Source: Pseudocalidococcus azoricus BACA0444 (GTDB lineage Bacteria; Cyanobacteriota; Cyanobacteriia; Thermosynechococcales; Thermosynechococcaceae). Taken from it: 64,000 nucleotides of DNA. The notes beneath the pieces are model-generated. The model made no database searches. It saw only the letters and a program-made list of their open reading frames with translations, and had not been told where the DNA came from. The DNA is taken from positions 186,001-250,000 of the forward strand of contig NZ_JAVMIP010000003.1 in NCBI RefSeq assembly GCF_031729055.1, in the 5' to 3' direction. A program made the translations under genes and the position numbers. Below are positions 45,517-53,831 of the stretch, in pieces (position 1 is the stretch's first letter; every line of letters begins with the position of its first letter).

Positions 45517-45690
45517 TCATTGTAAGTCCTGAAAGGAAGCTACTGTATCAACCTCTGAGGCTGTAAGCTCAATTCCATTCACTGATAAAAATGTATAAAC
45601 AGTAATCAGAGCTACTCTCTTATTCCCATCGCCAAAACGCGGTATTTCCTCATCCCGCGTCGCCGCAATCTTTTTCTCAAAATTGGAGTC
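45517..45690 (-). pseudogene. Doc/Fic-type toxin remnant
   Basis: One minus-strand frame reads FEKKIAATRDEEIPRFGDGN, then KRVALITVYTFLSVNGIELT and ASEVDTVASFQDLQ with a stop at 45517. The F-x-D-G-N-K-R, FLxxNG and ELTASE spacing is that of death-on-curing (Doc) toxins, whose active motif is HPFxDGNKR. Here the catalytic histidine position is lost (IPRF) and there is no N-terminal half. A dead toxin fragment is the best reading. No antitoxin is seen beside it. Confidence 0.6.
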
Positions 45691-45778
45691 CTATGGCGAG
45701 ATTTCATATTCCCTAGGAGTCTTAGTCACAAAAAGGATGTCCCTATCGTGAATATTTATGCAATCAGTCGTTGGAAGC

Positions 45779-46210
45779 CTAGGCAGCTAGGGTTAAGTTC
45801 AAAGACTGCCACAGCCGCCGCCGTCCCAGAGCCACATCCTCCGGCCGACATTGCCACCGGGGGCTAGCCGTCATTAATAAACTTTCTAAACTCTCCCGAT
45901 CAAATAAATGCCAAACCCATGCCCCTTCAACTTCATCCACAACCCCATAGCAATTGGTGGTGACACAGTGGATTTTCAGTTCTGTAACCGCCCGCGACCA
46001 CGTTAAGGATTCCCCTGGCCCCAAGTCCCAAAAATGCTCCATAAACTGCTTTAACTCGCCCCCAGATTCCACATTCAGGCCTGGAATTGGTCTCGATAAC
46101 TGTTGCTCCCCATTCACCCAAAGCCAATAATGGCGAGATGGATCTACCCCTTCCAGCCAAACAGACTCATCATCCAAACGGTAACGGGGGGCCAGGGTAA
46201 AGCAAGGCAT
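45779..46210 (-). CDS. Conserved hypothetical protein
   Basis: 143 residues, soluble and tryptophan-rich, starting MPCFTLAPRYRLDDESVWLE. Blocks such as HYWLWVNGEQQLSRPIPGL and GVVDEVEGAWVWHLFDRESL are patterned as in a folded beta-rich protein. I do not recognise a family. There is no signal peptide or membrane helix. It is followed by 340 bp of non-coding DNA upstream, so it has its own promoter. Confidence 0.65.
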   Translation of the reverse strand: MPCFTLAPRYRLDDESVWLEGVDPSRHYWLWVNGEQQLSRPIPGLNVESGGELKQFMEHFWDLGPGESLTWSRAVTELKIHCVTTNCYGVVDEVEGAWVWHLFDRESLESLLMTASPRWQCRPEDVALGRRRLWQSLNLTLAA

Positions 46211-46551
46211 AATATTTTCCAGGTATTTAATATAGTTATTTTTTAGAGTCAGCTAGTCTCCCAAGGGAGATGACAACTAAGGTATTTTGAGTATTGATAA
46301 GACTCCTTAATTGGATCAATCAGACTTAATAATGTGTTACAGGCGACTTCACAAAACTTTATTTCATCTTGGACATTGGCCAAAGTTAGCAAAAGTGACA
46401 GATAAGAATCTTTACAATCACATGAGCTGTGGTAACATTCACCTGAGTTATGCCCCTATTGGCCGGAAACGATTTTTGACTCATTTGCGTCAGACAATTC
46501 CTAAACAGCCATGCAAGGGAACATCCCTAATTATTGAGGACGGTATCTGGA
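46211..46551. other. Intergenic region, no gene seen
   Basis: About 340 bp between divergent genes. It contains a small inverted repeat TCTCCCAAGGGAGA at 46258-46271 and an AT-rich section likely to hold promoters. A 140-codon frame across 46311-46733 runs out of phase into the oxidoreductase gene and looks spurious. Nothing else can be supported. Confidence 0.5.
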
Positions 46552-47631
46552 GTGACTCAACCCAACTTTGCAAATTCTCCCCAGGCCCAGAGCCATCGCG
46601 CTCCCGTTCCCCCGGTCAGAGTCGGTGTAATTGGGGTTGGCAACATGGGGCAACACCACACTCGAGTCTTAAGTCTGCTCAAAGATGTGGAACTGGTGGG
46701 CATTTCGGACTTGAACTTAGAGCGGGGTATTGATACCGCCAGTAAATATCGGGTGCGTTTTTTTGAGGATTATCACGACCTTTTGCCCCATGTGGATGCG
46801 GTTTGTATTGCCGTCCCCACTCGCCAGCACCATGAGGTCGGCATTACTTGCTTACGGGCCGGGGTGCATGTTCTGGTTGAAAAACCCATTGCCGCCAGCA
46901 TTGCCGAAGCCGAATCCTTGGTGAATACAGCCGCAGAACAGACTTGTATTTTGCAAGTTGGGCATATTGAGCGATTTAATCCGGTTTTTCAAGAATTTAG
47001 CCAGGTTTTAACCACCGAAGAAATTCTCGCCCTCGAAGCCCATCGGATGAGTCCTTATTCAGACCGGGCCAATGATGTGTCGGTGGTTTTGGATTTGATG
47101 ATCCATGATATTGACCTGCTCTTAGAACTGACCAATTCCCCGGTTTCCCGGTTAACCGCCGCTGGGAGTCGTTCGGCCAATTCCGGGTATTTGGATTATG
47201 TGACAGCTACGTTAGGATTTGCCAATGGGGTTGTCGCCACACTAACGGCCAGTAAAGTCACCCATCGGAAACTTCGCCGGATTGTTGCCCACTGTAAAAA
47301 ATCCTTGACGGAAGCGGATTTCTTAAAAAATGAGATCCTGATTCATCGCCAAATGCACGCCAGTTGTCTCGCCGATCATGGGCAAGTGTTGTATCGCCAA
47401 GATGGCCTGATCGAAAAAGTTTATACCAGCAATATTGAACCCCTCCATGCCGAATTAGAGCATTTTGTCCATTGTGTGCGCGGCGGCAATCCTCCTTCTG
47501 TGGGTGGAGAACAGGCCTTAAAAGCCTTACGTCTAGCCAGTTTGATTGAGCAGGTGGCCTTGGATGGACATGGCTGGCCGGGGGAAAATCTGGCGGCCTT
47601 AAATGCCATCACAGGGGTTGTGGCCACCTAA
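46552..47631 (+). CDS. Gfo/Idh/MocA family oxidoreductase
   Basis: 359 residues from a GTG at 46552 (VTQPNFANSP); a TTG six codons earlier is possible. The NAD(P)-binding start is RVGVIGVGNMGQHHTRVLSL, the family's VLVEKPIA is near residue 112, and the active-site region VLDLMIHDIDLLLEL supplies aspartate and histidine. The substrate is a sugar or inositol derivative in most members, unknown here. No sugar-pathway neighbours give a hint. Confidence 0.9.
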   Translation: MTQPNFANSPQAQSHRAPVPPVRVGVIGVGNMGQHHTRVLSLLKDVELVGISDLNLERGIDTASKYRVRFFEDYHDLLPHVDAVCIAVPTRQHHEVGITCLRAGVHVLVEKPIAASIAEAESLVNTAAEQTCILQVGHIERFNPVFQEFSQVLTTEEILALEAHRMSPYSDRANDVSVVLDLMIHDIDLLLELTNSPVSRLTAAGSRSANSGYLDYVTATLGFANGVVATLTASKVTHRKLRRIVAHCKKSLTEADFLKNEILIHRQMHASCLADHGQVLYRQDGLIEKVYTSNIEPLHAELEHFVHCVRGGNPPSVGGEQALKALRLASLIEQVALDGHGWPGENLAALNAITGVVAT

Positions 47632-47716
47632 AATCTCTCTGGAGTCGTTCAGTAGTAGCTTAAAATATAGCTGTGGTTAAAAATAAACTTAGCCTCGGTT
47701 AGAGCATCCTGAATCT

Positions 47717-49045
47717 ATGAAGCAATCTCACAGTGGTGATCTCCTCTCTCAATACAGCCAAGGCCAACGGAATTTTCGCGGGATGAGTTTACAGGGTCTG
47801 GAATTACCTCTAGCCAGCCTGAATCATAGTGATTTTGCTAACTGCAATCTGAGTGGGGTGAATTGGAGCGGGGCCGACTTAATCAAGGTCAACTTTAGTA
47901 AGGCCAATCTCCGCAATGCCAAACTGATTGGAGCCGACTTGAGTGGGGCCAATTTAGTTGATGCTGACCTGCGGGGGGCCCTCTTAAGTGGGGCAATTTT
48001 AGTCGGGGCCTATCTCTCACGGGCTAATTTGGAACAAGCGGTCTTGAGTGGGGCGGTGTTGAATGGGGCCGTTCTGCGGGATAGTCACCTCCGAGATGCC
48101 AATTTGGTCGGGGCAGATTTAAGCGGCGCGGATTTGTTGGGGGCAGATGCCCGAGAGTCAGACTTAGCGGAAGCCCAGTTAGAAGGGGCCGTGCTCCCAG
48201 ATGGTTCGGTCAGATATACTCCCGATACTCAAGGGGAACTAGCAGAAGAACTCAGTGCCCAAAACACGGTCGTAGAGACTCACAATGCGCCCGACAATGA
48301 AACCATCATCTGCCATTTTCTCCAGGCCCCCCTAGCCGAGATGACCGCGTTGGGGAACGAATACCTCCACATTGACCCGGGGGCTAAAGATGCCTGCCAT
48401 TTGGTAAGTCAAACAGATGAATTAATTGCCACACGCACCTTGGTGTCTGGATTGCCCACCGTGACCCTCTACTCCCACACATCCATGACTACCTCTGTGG
48501 ATCAACTCCTGGGAGAACTTGGATTTTTGCCTACCCGAGAAGTTTTAGAACCCATGGCCTGGGTGGAATATCGCCACGGAGAACGCTTACCAGGCTATGA
48601 ACATACCTTTGGAGAGGCACGGCGGCTCTGGAAAAGCTGGTGGATGGGGCAACAAGCCGAGGATAGACAGGGCTGTTCAGCAATTTTGGTGTGGCGGGAT
48701 GAACAGTGGTTACCCTTGGTGGAGATTAATTTTGCTGGGTTTCCTGAGGGCCTGATCACCATTACCCTCACCACTGGAGCCGCCTGGGTTTTGTCCCCCA
48801 ATGAAAAAATTAACTGGTTAACCCCAGATATCCCGGCGAGTTTGGCATCGGAGGCCGGCCATCAAGACGCAGCAGCGGAACCAGTGATCTCTTGGGAGCA
48901 AATCAGGCAAATTCTCGTCTATCAGCCTGGGCAGTTGCGGATTCAAACCAGCCTTGGGGAACTCATTGTGCAAGGAGAGTCGTTGGCCTGCGCCTTGAAT
49001 GATGTCGCCTTGCCCTTGACAGAGTTGTTTCAGGATCAACGTTAG
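47717..49045 (+). CDS. Pentapeptide-repeat protein with unidentified C-terminal domain
   Basis: 442 residues. Residues ~20-155 are A(D/N)LxX pentapeptide repeats (for example ANLVDADLRGALLSGAIL), which fold as a right-handed beta helix. After an acidic linker (~170-190) comes a ~250-residue non-repeat domain with VEYRHGERLPGYEHTFGEAR, LWKSWWMGQQAEDRQG and a beta-rich end. I do not recognise that domain. The combination is more than the usual short repeat-only cyanobacterial protein. The Sua5 gene starts 6 bp after its stop. Confidence 0.85.
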   Translation: MKQSHSGDLLSQYSQGQRNFRGMSLQGLELPLASLNHSDFANCNLSGVNWSGADLIKVNFSKANLRNAKLIGADLSGANLVDADLRGALLSGAILVGAYLSRANLEQAVLSGAVLNGAVLRDSHLRDANLVGADLSGADLLGADARESDLAEAQLEGAVLPDGSVRYTPDTQGELAEELSAQNTVVETHNAPDNETIICHFLQAPLAEMTALGNEYLHIDPGAKDACHLVSQTDELIATRTLVSGLPTVTLYSHTSMTTSVDQLLGELGFLPTREVLEPMAWVEYRHGERLPGYEHTFGEARRLWKSWWMGQQAEDRQGCSAILVWRDEQWLPLVEINFAGFPEGLITITLTTGAAWVLSPNEKINWLTPDIPASLASEAGHQDAAAEPVISWEQIRQILVYQPGQLRIQTSLGELIVQGESLACALNDVALPLTELFQDQR

Positions 49046-49051
49046 GGGGTA

Positions 49052-49711
49052 ATGATGGCTAATCTGATTTCCCTCCATGCCACGACTCCCCAGGCCCGGA
49101 CTGTGGAGCAACTTGTTCAATCCTTGCAGGGGGGGGCAGTTCTCCTTTATCCCACAGATACGGTCTATGCGATTGGCTGTGACTTAAACCACAAGGGAGC
49201 CGTGCAGCGAGTCCGCCAACTGAAGCAACTTGCCAACGATAAGCCCCTGACGTTTTTATGTCCTTCCCTCTCCGATATTTCTCGCTATGCCTATGTCAGT
49301 GACCCAGCCTATAAACTGATGCGGCGGTTAATTCCTGGTCCCTATACCTTCCTCCTGGGAGCAACCAAATTAGTCCCCAAGCTCGTCCAAAACCCCAAGC
49401 GTAAAACCACTGGAATTCGCGTCCCCGACTCCGCCATTTGCCAGGCTCTGCTGACGGCCTTGGGTAATCCAATTATTTCTACCTCAGCCCCCTTGCCCGC
49501 GGATCAGGATCATTATCGGGATAGGGCCGAACTCTTTGATCGCTTTGACCGCTTGGTGGATGTGATGATTGATGCTGAAATTGCCCCAGGCCGGGCCGTT
49601 TCGACCATTATTGACTGTGAAGCTGAGCCTCCGATCATTATCCGGCGGGGCCTGGGTTGGGAACATCTACCTGTGGAATTACAGGAGAGCGATGAGCTTG
49701 CCTACTTTTAG
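49052..49711 (+). CDS. L-threonylcarbamoyladenylate synthase family (Sua5/YrdC/YciO)
   Basis: 219 residues with the YrdC fold markers: LLYPTDTVYAIGCDL, RKTTGIRVPDS and NPIISTSAPLPA. Also IRRGLGWE at the end. The KRXR-type tRNA site is partly degenerate (QLKQLANDKPLTFLCPSL), as in the YciO-like branch, so catalytic identity with TsaC is not certain. The usual role is making threonylcarbamoyl-AMP for t6A37 in tRNA. Immediately follows the pentapeptide gene. Confidence 0.9.
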   Translation: MMANLISLHATTPQARTVEQLVQSLQGGAVLLYPTDTVYAIGCDLNHKGAVQRVRQLKQLANDKPLTFLCPSLSDISRYAYVSDPAYKLMRRLIPGPYTFLLGATKLVPKLVQNPKRKTTGIRVPDSAICQALLTALGNPIISTSAPLPADQDHYRDRAELFDRFDRLVDVMIDAEIAPGRAVSTIIDCEAEPPIIIRRGLGWEHLPVELQESDELAYF

Positions 49712-49866
49712 GGAGTATCTTGGCGGCGGGGGTCGAGAAATGGTTGTTGATCTCGCCGCTTCCTTGATCCCAGGCCACGGCAACCCAGATAATACCTGAA
49801 GACTCGGCTACAAACTTGACCGCGAATTGTGGCATTCCTTTTTTGATACTTTTGGGAGAAAACACG

Positions 49867-50235
49867 ATGGCAATTTTGAAAAAACTCTTTTCGGCCCTCT
49901 TTGGCTTTTTAGGCGGCTTACTCGGCCTGGGTAAAAAATCGGGCTATTACTTAGAACTGGATGAGGCAAAATCCGTACCTAAAGCTCCGGCTCCCGTAGC
50001 TGAGACTCCGGCCTCAGAAGCTCCTGTGTCAACTCCGGCCCGAGTCGCTAAAGTTGAATCTCCAGTTCCTAATCCCTTAAATTTACCTGCCCCCACCGTC
50101 ACCACCAGCCCTGAACCCTTAACGGCAGCCCCCGAAACACCAGCCATTCCCTTTGTTCAATTTGCGCGCCGCCGGCCTGGGGCAAACATGAAGAGCTTTT
50201 TGGAATTGGCTAAACAAGTTAAAACCTCTGCCTAG
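49867..50235 (+). CDS. Conserved cyanobacterial membrane-anchored protein
   Basis: 122 residues from the ATG at 49867, preceded by GGGAG-like sequence. A short N-terminal hydrophobic anchor (AILKKLFSALFGFLGGLLGL), a GYYLELDEAK block, a proline/alanine-rich linker and a basic C-terminus (FARRRPGANMKSFLELAKQV). I recognise the pattern from other cyanobacteria but know no function. It lies 9 bp before the next gene, so the two are probably co-expressed. Confidence 0.75.
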   Translation: MAILKKLFSALFGFLGGLLGLGKKSGYYLELDEAKSVPKAPAPVAETPASEAPVSTPARVAKVESPVPNPLNLPAPTVTTSPEPLTAAPETPAIPFVQFARRRPGANMKSFLELAKQVKTSA

Positions 50236-50244
50236 GGGATCTGC

Positions 50245-51264
50245 GTGGAACAAGACTCGTTTATTGCCTTGCCTGGTTTAGCACTGGATGTAGAGCTGCC
50301 GGATCCGGAGGATTTAGGTCTTTCGGATCAGGATTTTTTATCTAAGGTTGACCTGGCCTGGCAAGTGTGCGAACGCTTTGATCTCCAAACCGAAATTTGG
50401 CGGGGACGAATTTTACGCACGGTTCGAGATCGGGAAAAACAACAGGGGGACAGTCGGGGCCAGGGATTTTTACGTTGGTTACAGGAACAGGAAATTAGTA
50501 AAACTCGCGCCTATAGTTTGATCGAACTGGCCAATAGTGCTGATACGCTCCTGAGTTCTGGGGCTTTGCCTGCAACGGCTGTGGAACGCTTTAGTAAGAG
50601 AGCTTTTGTGGAAACCGCCCAGGCCCCGCCCGAAGTTCAAGAAATGGTCACGACCGCAGCGAATCGGGGCGAGCGGATTACCTATCGAGAAGTCAAGCAA
50701 ATCAATGACGAGTGGACAACCCTCCAATCCGATATTTTGCCACCGATTATCAAAGAGAAAGCCGCTGACCGGAGCCTGTCCCCCCGCTATCTAGCCCCAT
50801 TGGTCAAAGAGTTAGAAAAACTGCCTCTTGAGCAGCAAACTAGCCTCCAGGCCGAGGTCGCCAAAACTCCAGATGTGGATACCATTAAGCTAGTCACCGC
50901 CGCCGCCCGCAGTTTATCCCGCTACTTGGAATCGGCCCCCCAAATCCAGGCCCTTAGTCAACTCGAACTGGATCTCACCCAGGCCCTCGGGGAAGCCCAA
51001 CGCCTTGGCCAACTCCAATCTGCCGCAGATCTCGTCCAACAGGCCGCCCAACTAGAAACGACCATGGCTCGCCTCTATACCACCTGGAAACGCCTCAGTT
51101 ACTTAGCAGAGCAGCTTTATGTTGAATCAGGCAGTAGTACCCCTCACCTCCGGCAATTACTCACCGGCCTGGAAACCTTATCAGGAGAGTTGTTAGAAAT
51201 TCAGTTGGGACAAGGGGATAAAGCCCGCATGGTGCGGATTCATATCTTGCCAGATGAAGGGTGA
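50245..51264 (+). CDS. Conserved cyanobacterial protein with ParB/HTH-like region
   Basis: 339 residues from a GTG with GGGGATCT upstream. The N-terminal third (FLRWLQEQEISKTRAYSLIE, then LANSADTLLSSG) resembles the helix-turn-helix of ParB-like proteins, followed by FSKRAFVETAQAPPEVQEMV and RITYREVKQINDEW. The second half is mainly long helices, probably coiled coil. No nuclease or NTPase motif. It is coupled to the anchored protein just upstream, so a membrane-tethered DNA-binding pair is conceivable; this is inference only. Confidence 0.7.
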   Translation: MEQDSFIALPGLALDVELPDPEDLGLSDQDFLSKVDLAWQVCERFDLQTEIWRGRILRTVRDREKQQGDSRGQGFLRWLQEQEISKTRAYSLIELANSADTLLSSGALPATAVERFSKRAFVETAQAPPEVQEMVTTAANRGERITYREVKQINDEWTTLQSDILPPIIKEKAADRSLSPRYLAPLVKELEKLPLEQQTSLQAEVAKTPDVDTIKLVTAAARSLSRYLESAPQIQALSQLELDLTQALGEAQRLGQLQSAADLVQQAAQLETTMARLYTTWKRLSYLAEQLYVESGSSTPHLRQLLTGLETLSGELLEIQLGQGDKARMVRIHILPDEG

Positions 51265-51444
51265 ACATTGCTAGTTTTACCGGCCCTCTATGCCCAGTTT
51301 GGTGGCTATTTCCTGCCCAAAACGGTGATGGAGCCTGAGAACGAGGACTTTAACCCACCCGCCCCAGGCCAGCCGGTCAACGTTGGTCAAGTGTCCTAAT
51401 TTTCGCAATATGCACTCGATTTAATTTTTGTGAGGGACAACATC

Positions 51445-51939
51445 ATGCAAGTCAAAGTTTTATCCTTAATCACGGTCATGGGCCTGGGTTTGAGCCTCGG
51501 GGCCTGTGGTGGCAGTTCGGACACAACCCGTTCATCACCATCTCCAGCCAGTCCGTCTCCAGAAATGTCTAGCCCTAGTCCTGAAGTTGCTAATTCAGTC
51601 ACGAATGCTGAACCCTCAGATGGTCATAGTCAAGGCGGACAAGTAGTTGAAACAGATAAATATCATTTGGAGTTGCTTGTTGCCAGAGAACCGGCCGGTT
51701 TACACATTGATTTTTTTGTCCAACAAGGCCTGGATCATGATCCGGTTTCAGATGCAAAGGTTATCGGTCAGTTGCAACTCCCCGATGGCAGCCAGAAAAC
51801 CTTGGACTTTGAATACAGTGATGCCGATAAACATTACACCGCTTATTTGACCGATGCGCCTGAGGGTGAATACCGTATAGTTGTTCTCACGGATATTCGG
51901 GGTGAAAAAGTCAACGGCCGGTTTACCTTTACGCCTTAA
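51445..51939 (+). CDS. FixH/YtkA-like lipoprotein
   Basis: 164 residues from the ATG at 51445. Lipoprotein signal with lipobox LSLGAC (cysteine about residue 18), a serine/proline linker, then a beta-sandwich domain (YHLELLVAREPAGLHIDFFV to EYRIVVLTDIRGEKVNGRFT) of the YtkA/FixH type often linked to metal handling. A MerR regulator with cysteines converges from the other side, 6 bp between stops, which suggests a metal-related pair. Confidence 0.75.
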   Translation: MQVKVLSLITVMGLGLSLGACGGSSDTTRSSPSPASPSPEMSSPSPEVANSVTNAEPSDGHSQGGQVVETDKYHLELLVAREPAGLHIDFFVQQGLDHDPVSDAKVIGQLQLPDGSQKTLDFEYSDADKHYTAYLTDAPEGEYRIVVLTDIRGEKVNGRFTFTP

Positions 51940-51945
51940 TTCAAA

Positions 51946-52365
51946 TCATGGGGTAATGGTTTCAATCAGGGGACAAATTTCAGCTTCAGAGAGTTGGGGC
52001 GTGAGGCCTTGCCACTGGGTTTGATACGCTTCCAGTTCCTGCTTGAAGGTTTGCATTTGTGAAATCTGGGTATTAAGTTGGTGAATTTTCTTAGCCAATA
52101 AATTCTGTACCATCTCACAGGGTAATTCTCCCCGATCCCGCACATCCAAAATCTGGCGAATTTCATCTAAGGCTAAACCCAAGGCCTGGGCTTTCTTAAT
52201 AAAGAGAACCTGGGAAATCACCGTTAGCGCGTAGTACCGATAACCATTGTCACCCCGCTCGGCCGGAGTAATTAAACCCAGGGTTTCGTAGTAGCGCAAG
52301 GTCGGCACAGATACACCAGATTGCTTGGCCACATCACCAATTTTGAAAGCTGAACGAGTTGTCAT
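51946..52365 (-). CDS. MerR family transcriptional regulator (metal-type)
   Basis: 139 residues from the ATG at 52365, with CAGGA six bases upstream. The MerR winged helix is clear (KIGDVAKQSGVSVPTLRYYE, GLITPAERGDNGYRYY). A dimerisation helix follows, and two effector-side cysteines (RGELPCEMV, and ICPLIE near the C-terminus) are as in heavy-metal sensors of this family. It probably controls itself or the neighbouring lipoprotein; no operator was identified. Confidence 0.88.
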   Translation of the reverse strand: MTTRSAFKIGDVAKQSGVSVPTLRYYETLGLITPAERGDNGYRYYALTVISQVLFIKKAQALGLALDEIRQILDVRDRGELPCEMVQNLLAKKIHQLNTQISQMQTFKQELEAYQTQWQGLTPQLSEAEICPLIETITP

Positions 52366-52409
52366 AAATAATCCTGAAAAATGCTTAACTCTCAGGTCTG
52401 CTTTAGACA

Positions 52410-52544
52410 TTAGTATAAAGTTATGTTGCCTTGATGATGAGGTATGGTGATGTACGATGTCGATGCCAAGTCATGAATACCCGTGCAGTTGTCTATTCGA
52501 GGTTGAACAGTGCCCTCACAATACTCGCATTTGTATCCATACAT
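52410..52544 (-). pseudogene. Truncated YgiT-type zinc-finger antitoxin
   Basis: An ATG at 52544 opens MYGYKCEYCEGTVQPR, the exact style of YgiT/MqsA N-terminal zinc fingers, with CxxC at residues 6-9. After residue 16 the sequence (IDNCTGIHDLASTS) departs from the family and the second CxxC is missing, so the protein is probably broken. It starts 4 bp after the stop of the toxin-like fragment, the usual spacing of such pairs. Confidence 0.6.
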
Positions 52545-52548
52545 AGGA

Positions 52549-52679
52549 TTAGTCCTCAAGTTCAGTAACTTCATAAACCGTAGTAACTTCATAAACCGTG
52601 ATGATTAGATAGCGTCCGGTACTAGTGAAACGTCCAACTACTCCAACAGGCGTTTTTTGATCCAAGGCAGTTCTCTCTA
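52549..52679 (-). pseudogene. Toxin-like fragment (DUF4258-type) cut by IS630
   Basis: Reading from the IS630 boundary: ERTALDQKTPVGVVGRFTST, GRYLIITVYEVTTVYEVTEL, ED and stop at 52549. The GRxTxxGRYLxxxTVYE pattern is that of the C-terminal strand pair of DUF4258-type toxins that accompany YgiT antitoxins. The N-terminal part is not recognisable on the far side of the insertion. An in-frame 18-bp duplication doubles TVYEVT. Confidence 0.5.
52564..52599 (-). repeat. Perfect 18-bp tandem duplication
   Basis: AGTAACTTCATAAACCGT occurs twice head to tail (52564-52581 and 52582-52599) without mismatch. It is in frame with the toxin-like fragment and repeats six codons (TVYEVT). A recent slippage event is likely. 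Confidence 0.9.
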
Positions 52680-53765
52680 TAGCAAACAGTAATTATTCAT
52701 GAGAAAATACCATACATAGTCAGATGAGAAGAATGGAGAACAAAATGACTTAAAAACAGTTCAAATAGATATTTTGTAATTTTAAACGTCTTCAATAAGT
52801 GTCACACTTTCCTTAAGAAGTTTTTAACTTGCAGCCACACTGCTTCAATCGGATTTTGTTCCGGTGCGTATGGGGCTAGTTTGATGCAGTAAATCGACCA
52901 TTCTTGTTCTGGCTTATTTCCATTGACTTGATGTAAATATTTACGGAAATCATCACTGTTATGATATGCTGCACCATCCCAAATCACCATAATTTTCTGA
53001 TTCAGATAAGTTGTCCTTATCGCTTTGATAAACTGAATAGTATTCTGACTATTTCCACTCGAATAAGGTTTGACAATTAGGCGATCTGTGACATAGTTTA
53101 TTGCACCATAATCGGTTCGCCTATCTTTTATATTCTTGATGGGAACCTGTATTCTTTCATCCGCTTTACTCCAAGCATATCCACAAATATCCCCTGAAAC
53201 AGGATGGCACTGATCCACGCAGTAGACAACGGTTTTTCCTGATTCAATTGAAACTCGATTCGTTTCTAAATACTCACAAATCTCTTTTTTTAAGGCGACT
53301 TTCTCGGGGTCTTTTGGGGGATGAGTGACCTGGGCTTTCTGCCAAGATAGACCCGCCTCATGCAATAAATTATAATAACTTGACTTGGCTGCATAAACAA
53401 CATCAAATGTTTCTAATATATATGCTTCTAATTCTTCAAGATTCCAATGATTCTGTTGTTTTAACCATTGAATAACCTGTTGTTTTTCAAAATCTGATAA
53501 ATATCCGGTCTTGCCTTTATAGCCCAGTTTTAATGCATTGACACCGGACAATAAAAATGCTTGTTTCCACTTAGTAATGAATCCGGATGAAACCTGGAGT
53601 AGAGCCATGATTTCTGAATGAGTACATCCTTGCAATGTCATCTTGACCGCTAGGGCACGCTTCATTTCTCTTGAATCTAGGCATGTATCTATAAATTGAT
53701 TGAGTTCATCCATGGGGTTATCCAAGACACATTCTTATTCTCTCATATTTGAAAACGGATTACTA
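52680..53765 (-). mobile_element. IS630 family insertion sequence
   Basis: About 1086 bp. Imperfect terminal inverted repeats of about 30 bp begin TAGCAAACAGT at the left and TAGTAATCCGT at the right (read inward), with ATGAGA(G/A)AATA conserved 19 bases in. A TA dinucleotide flanks each side, the IS630 target duplication. It contains one complete transposase gene. It sits in the toxin-antitoxin-like remnant between merR and glyS. Confidence 0.85.
52802..53713 (-). CDS. IS630 family transposase
   Basis: 303 residues from the ATG at 53713 (a TTG four codons upstream is possible). An N-terminal helix-turn-helix (MTLQGCTHSEIMALLQVSSG) precedes a DDE domain with the three acidic positions in VVYCVDQCHPV, VIWDGAAYHNS and YAPEQNPIEAVW. 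The frame is unbroken and AT-rich compared with neighbours. It appears intact, so the element could be active and could act on related short elements. Confidence 0.92.
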   Translation of the reverse strand: MDELNQFIDTCLDSREMKRALAVKMTLQGCTHSEIMALLQVSSGFITKWKQAFLLSGVNALKLGYKGKTGYLSDFEKQQVIQWLKQQNHWNLEELEAYILETFDVVYAAKSSYYNLLHEAGLSWQKAQVTHPPKDPEKVALKKEICEYLETNRVSIESGKTVVYCVDQCHPVSGDICGYAWSKADERIQVPIKNIKDRRTDYGAINYVTDRLIVKPYSSGNSQNTIQFIKAIRTTYLNQKIMVIWDGAAYHNSDDFRKYLHQVNGNKPEQEWSIYCIKLAPYAPEQNPIEAVWLQVKNFLRKV

Positions 53766-53831
53766 TATATGCATCAAATTGTTACGTCAAGGTGTTATCA
53801 ATCATCTTGTTTCAACAAACTCCGATGAGAA

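Noticed and set aside
46311-46733. 140-codon plus-strand frame overlapping the oxidoreductase gene
   Set aside because: It starts in non-coding DNA and runs out of phase into a well-conserved gene; its product has no domain-like pattern.
51265-51400. Short frame reading LLVLPALYAQFGGYFLPKTV after the ParB-like gene
   Set aside because: About 42 codons with only a TTG start; a faint likeness to the TrpB N-terminus does not extend far enough to call.
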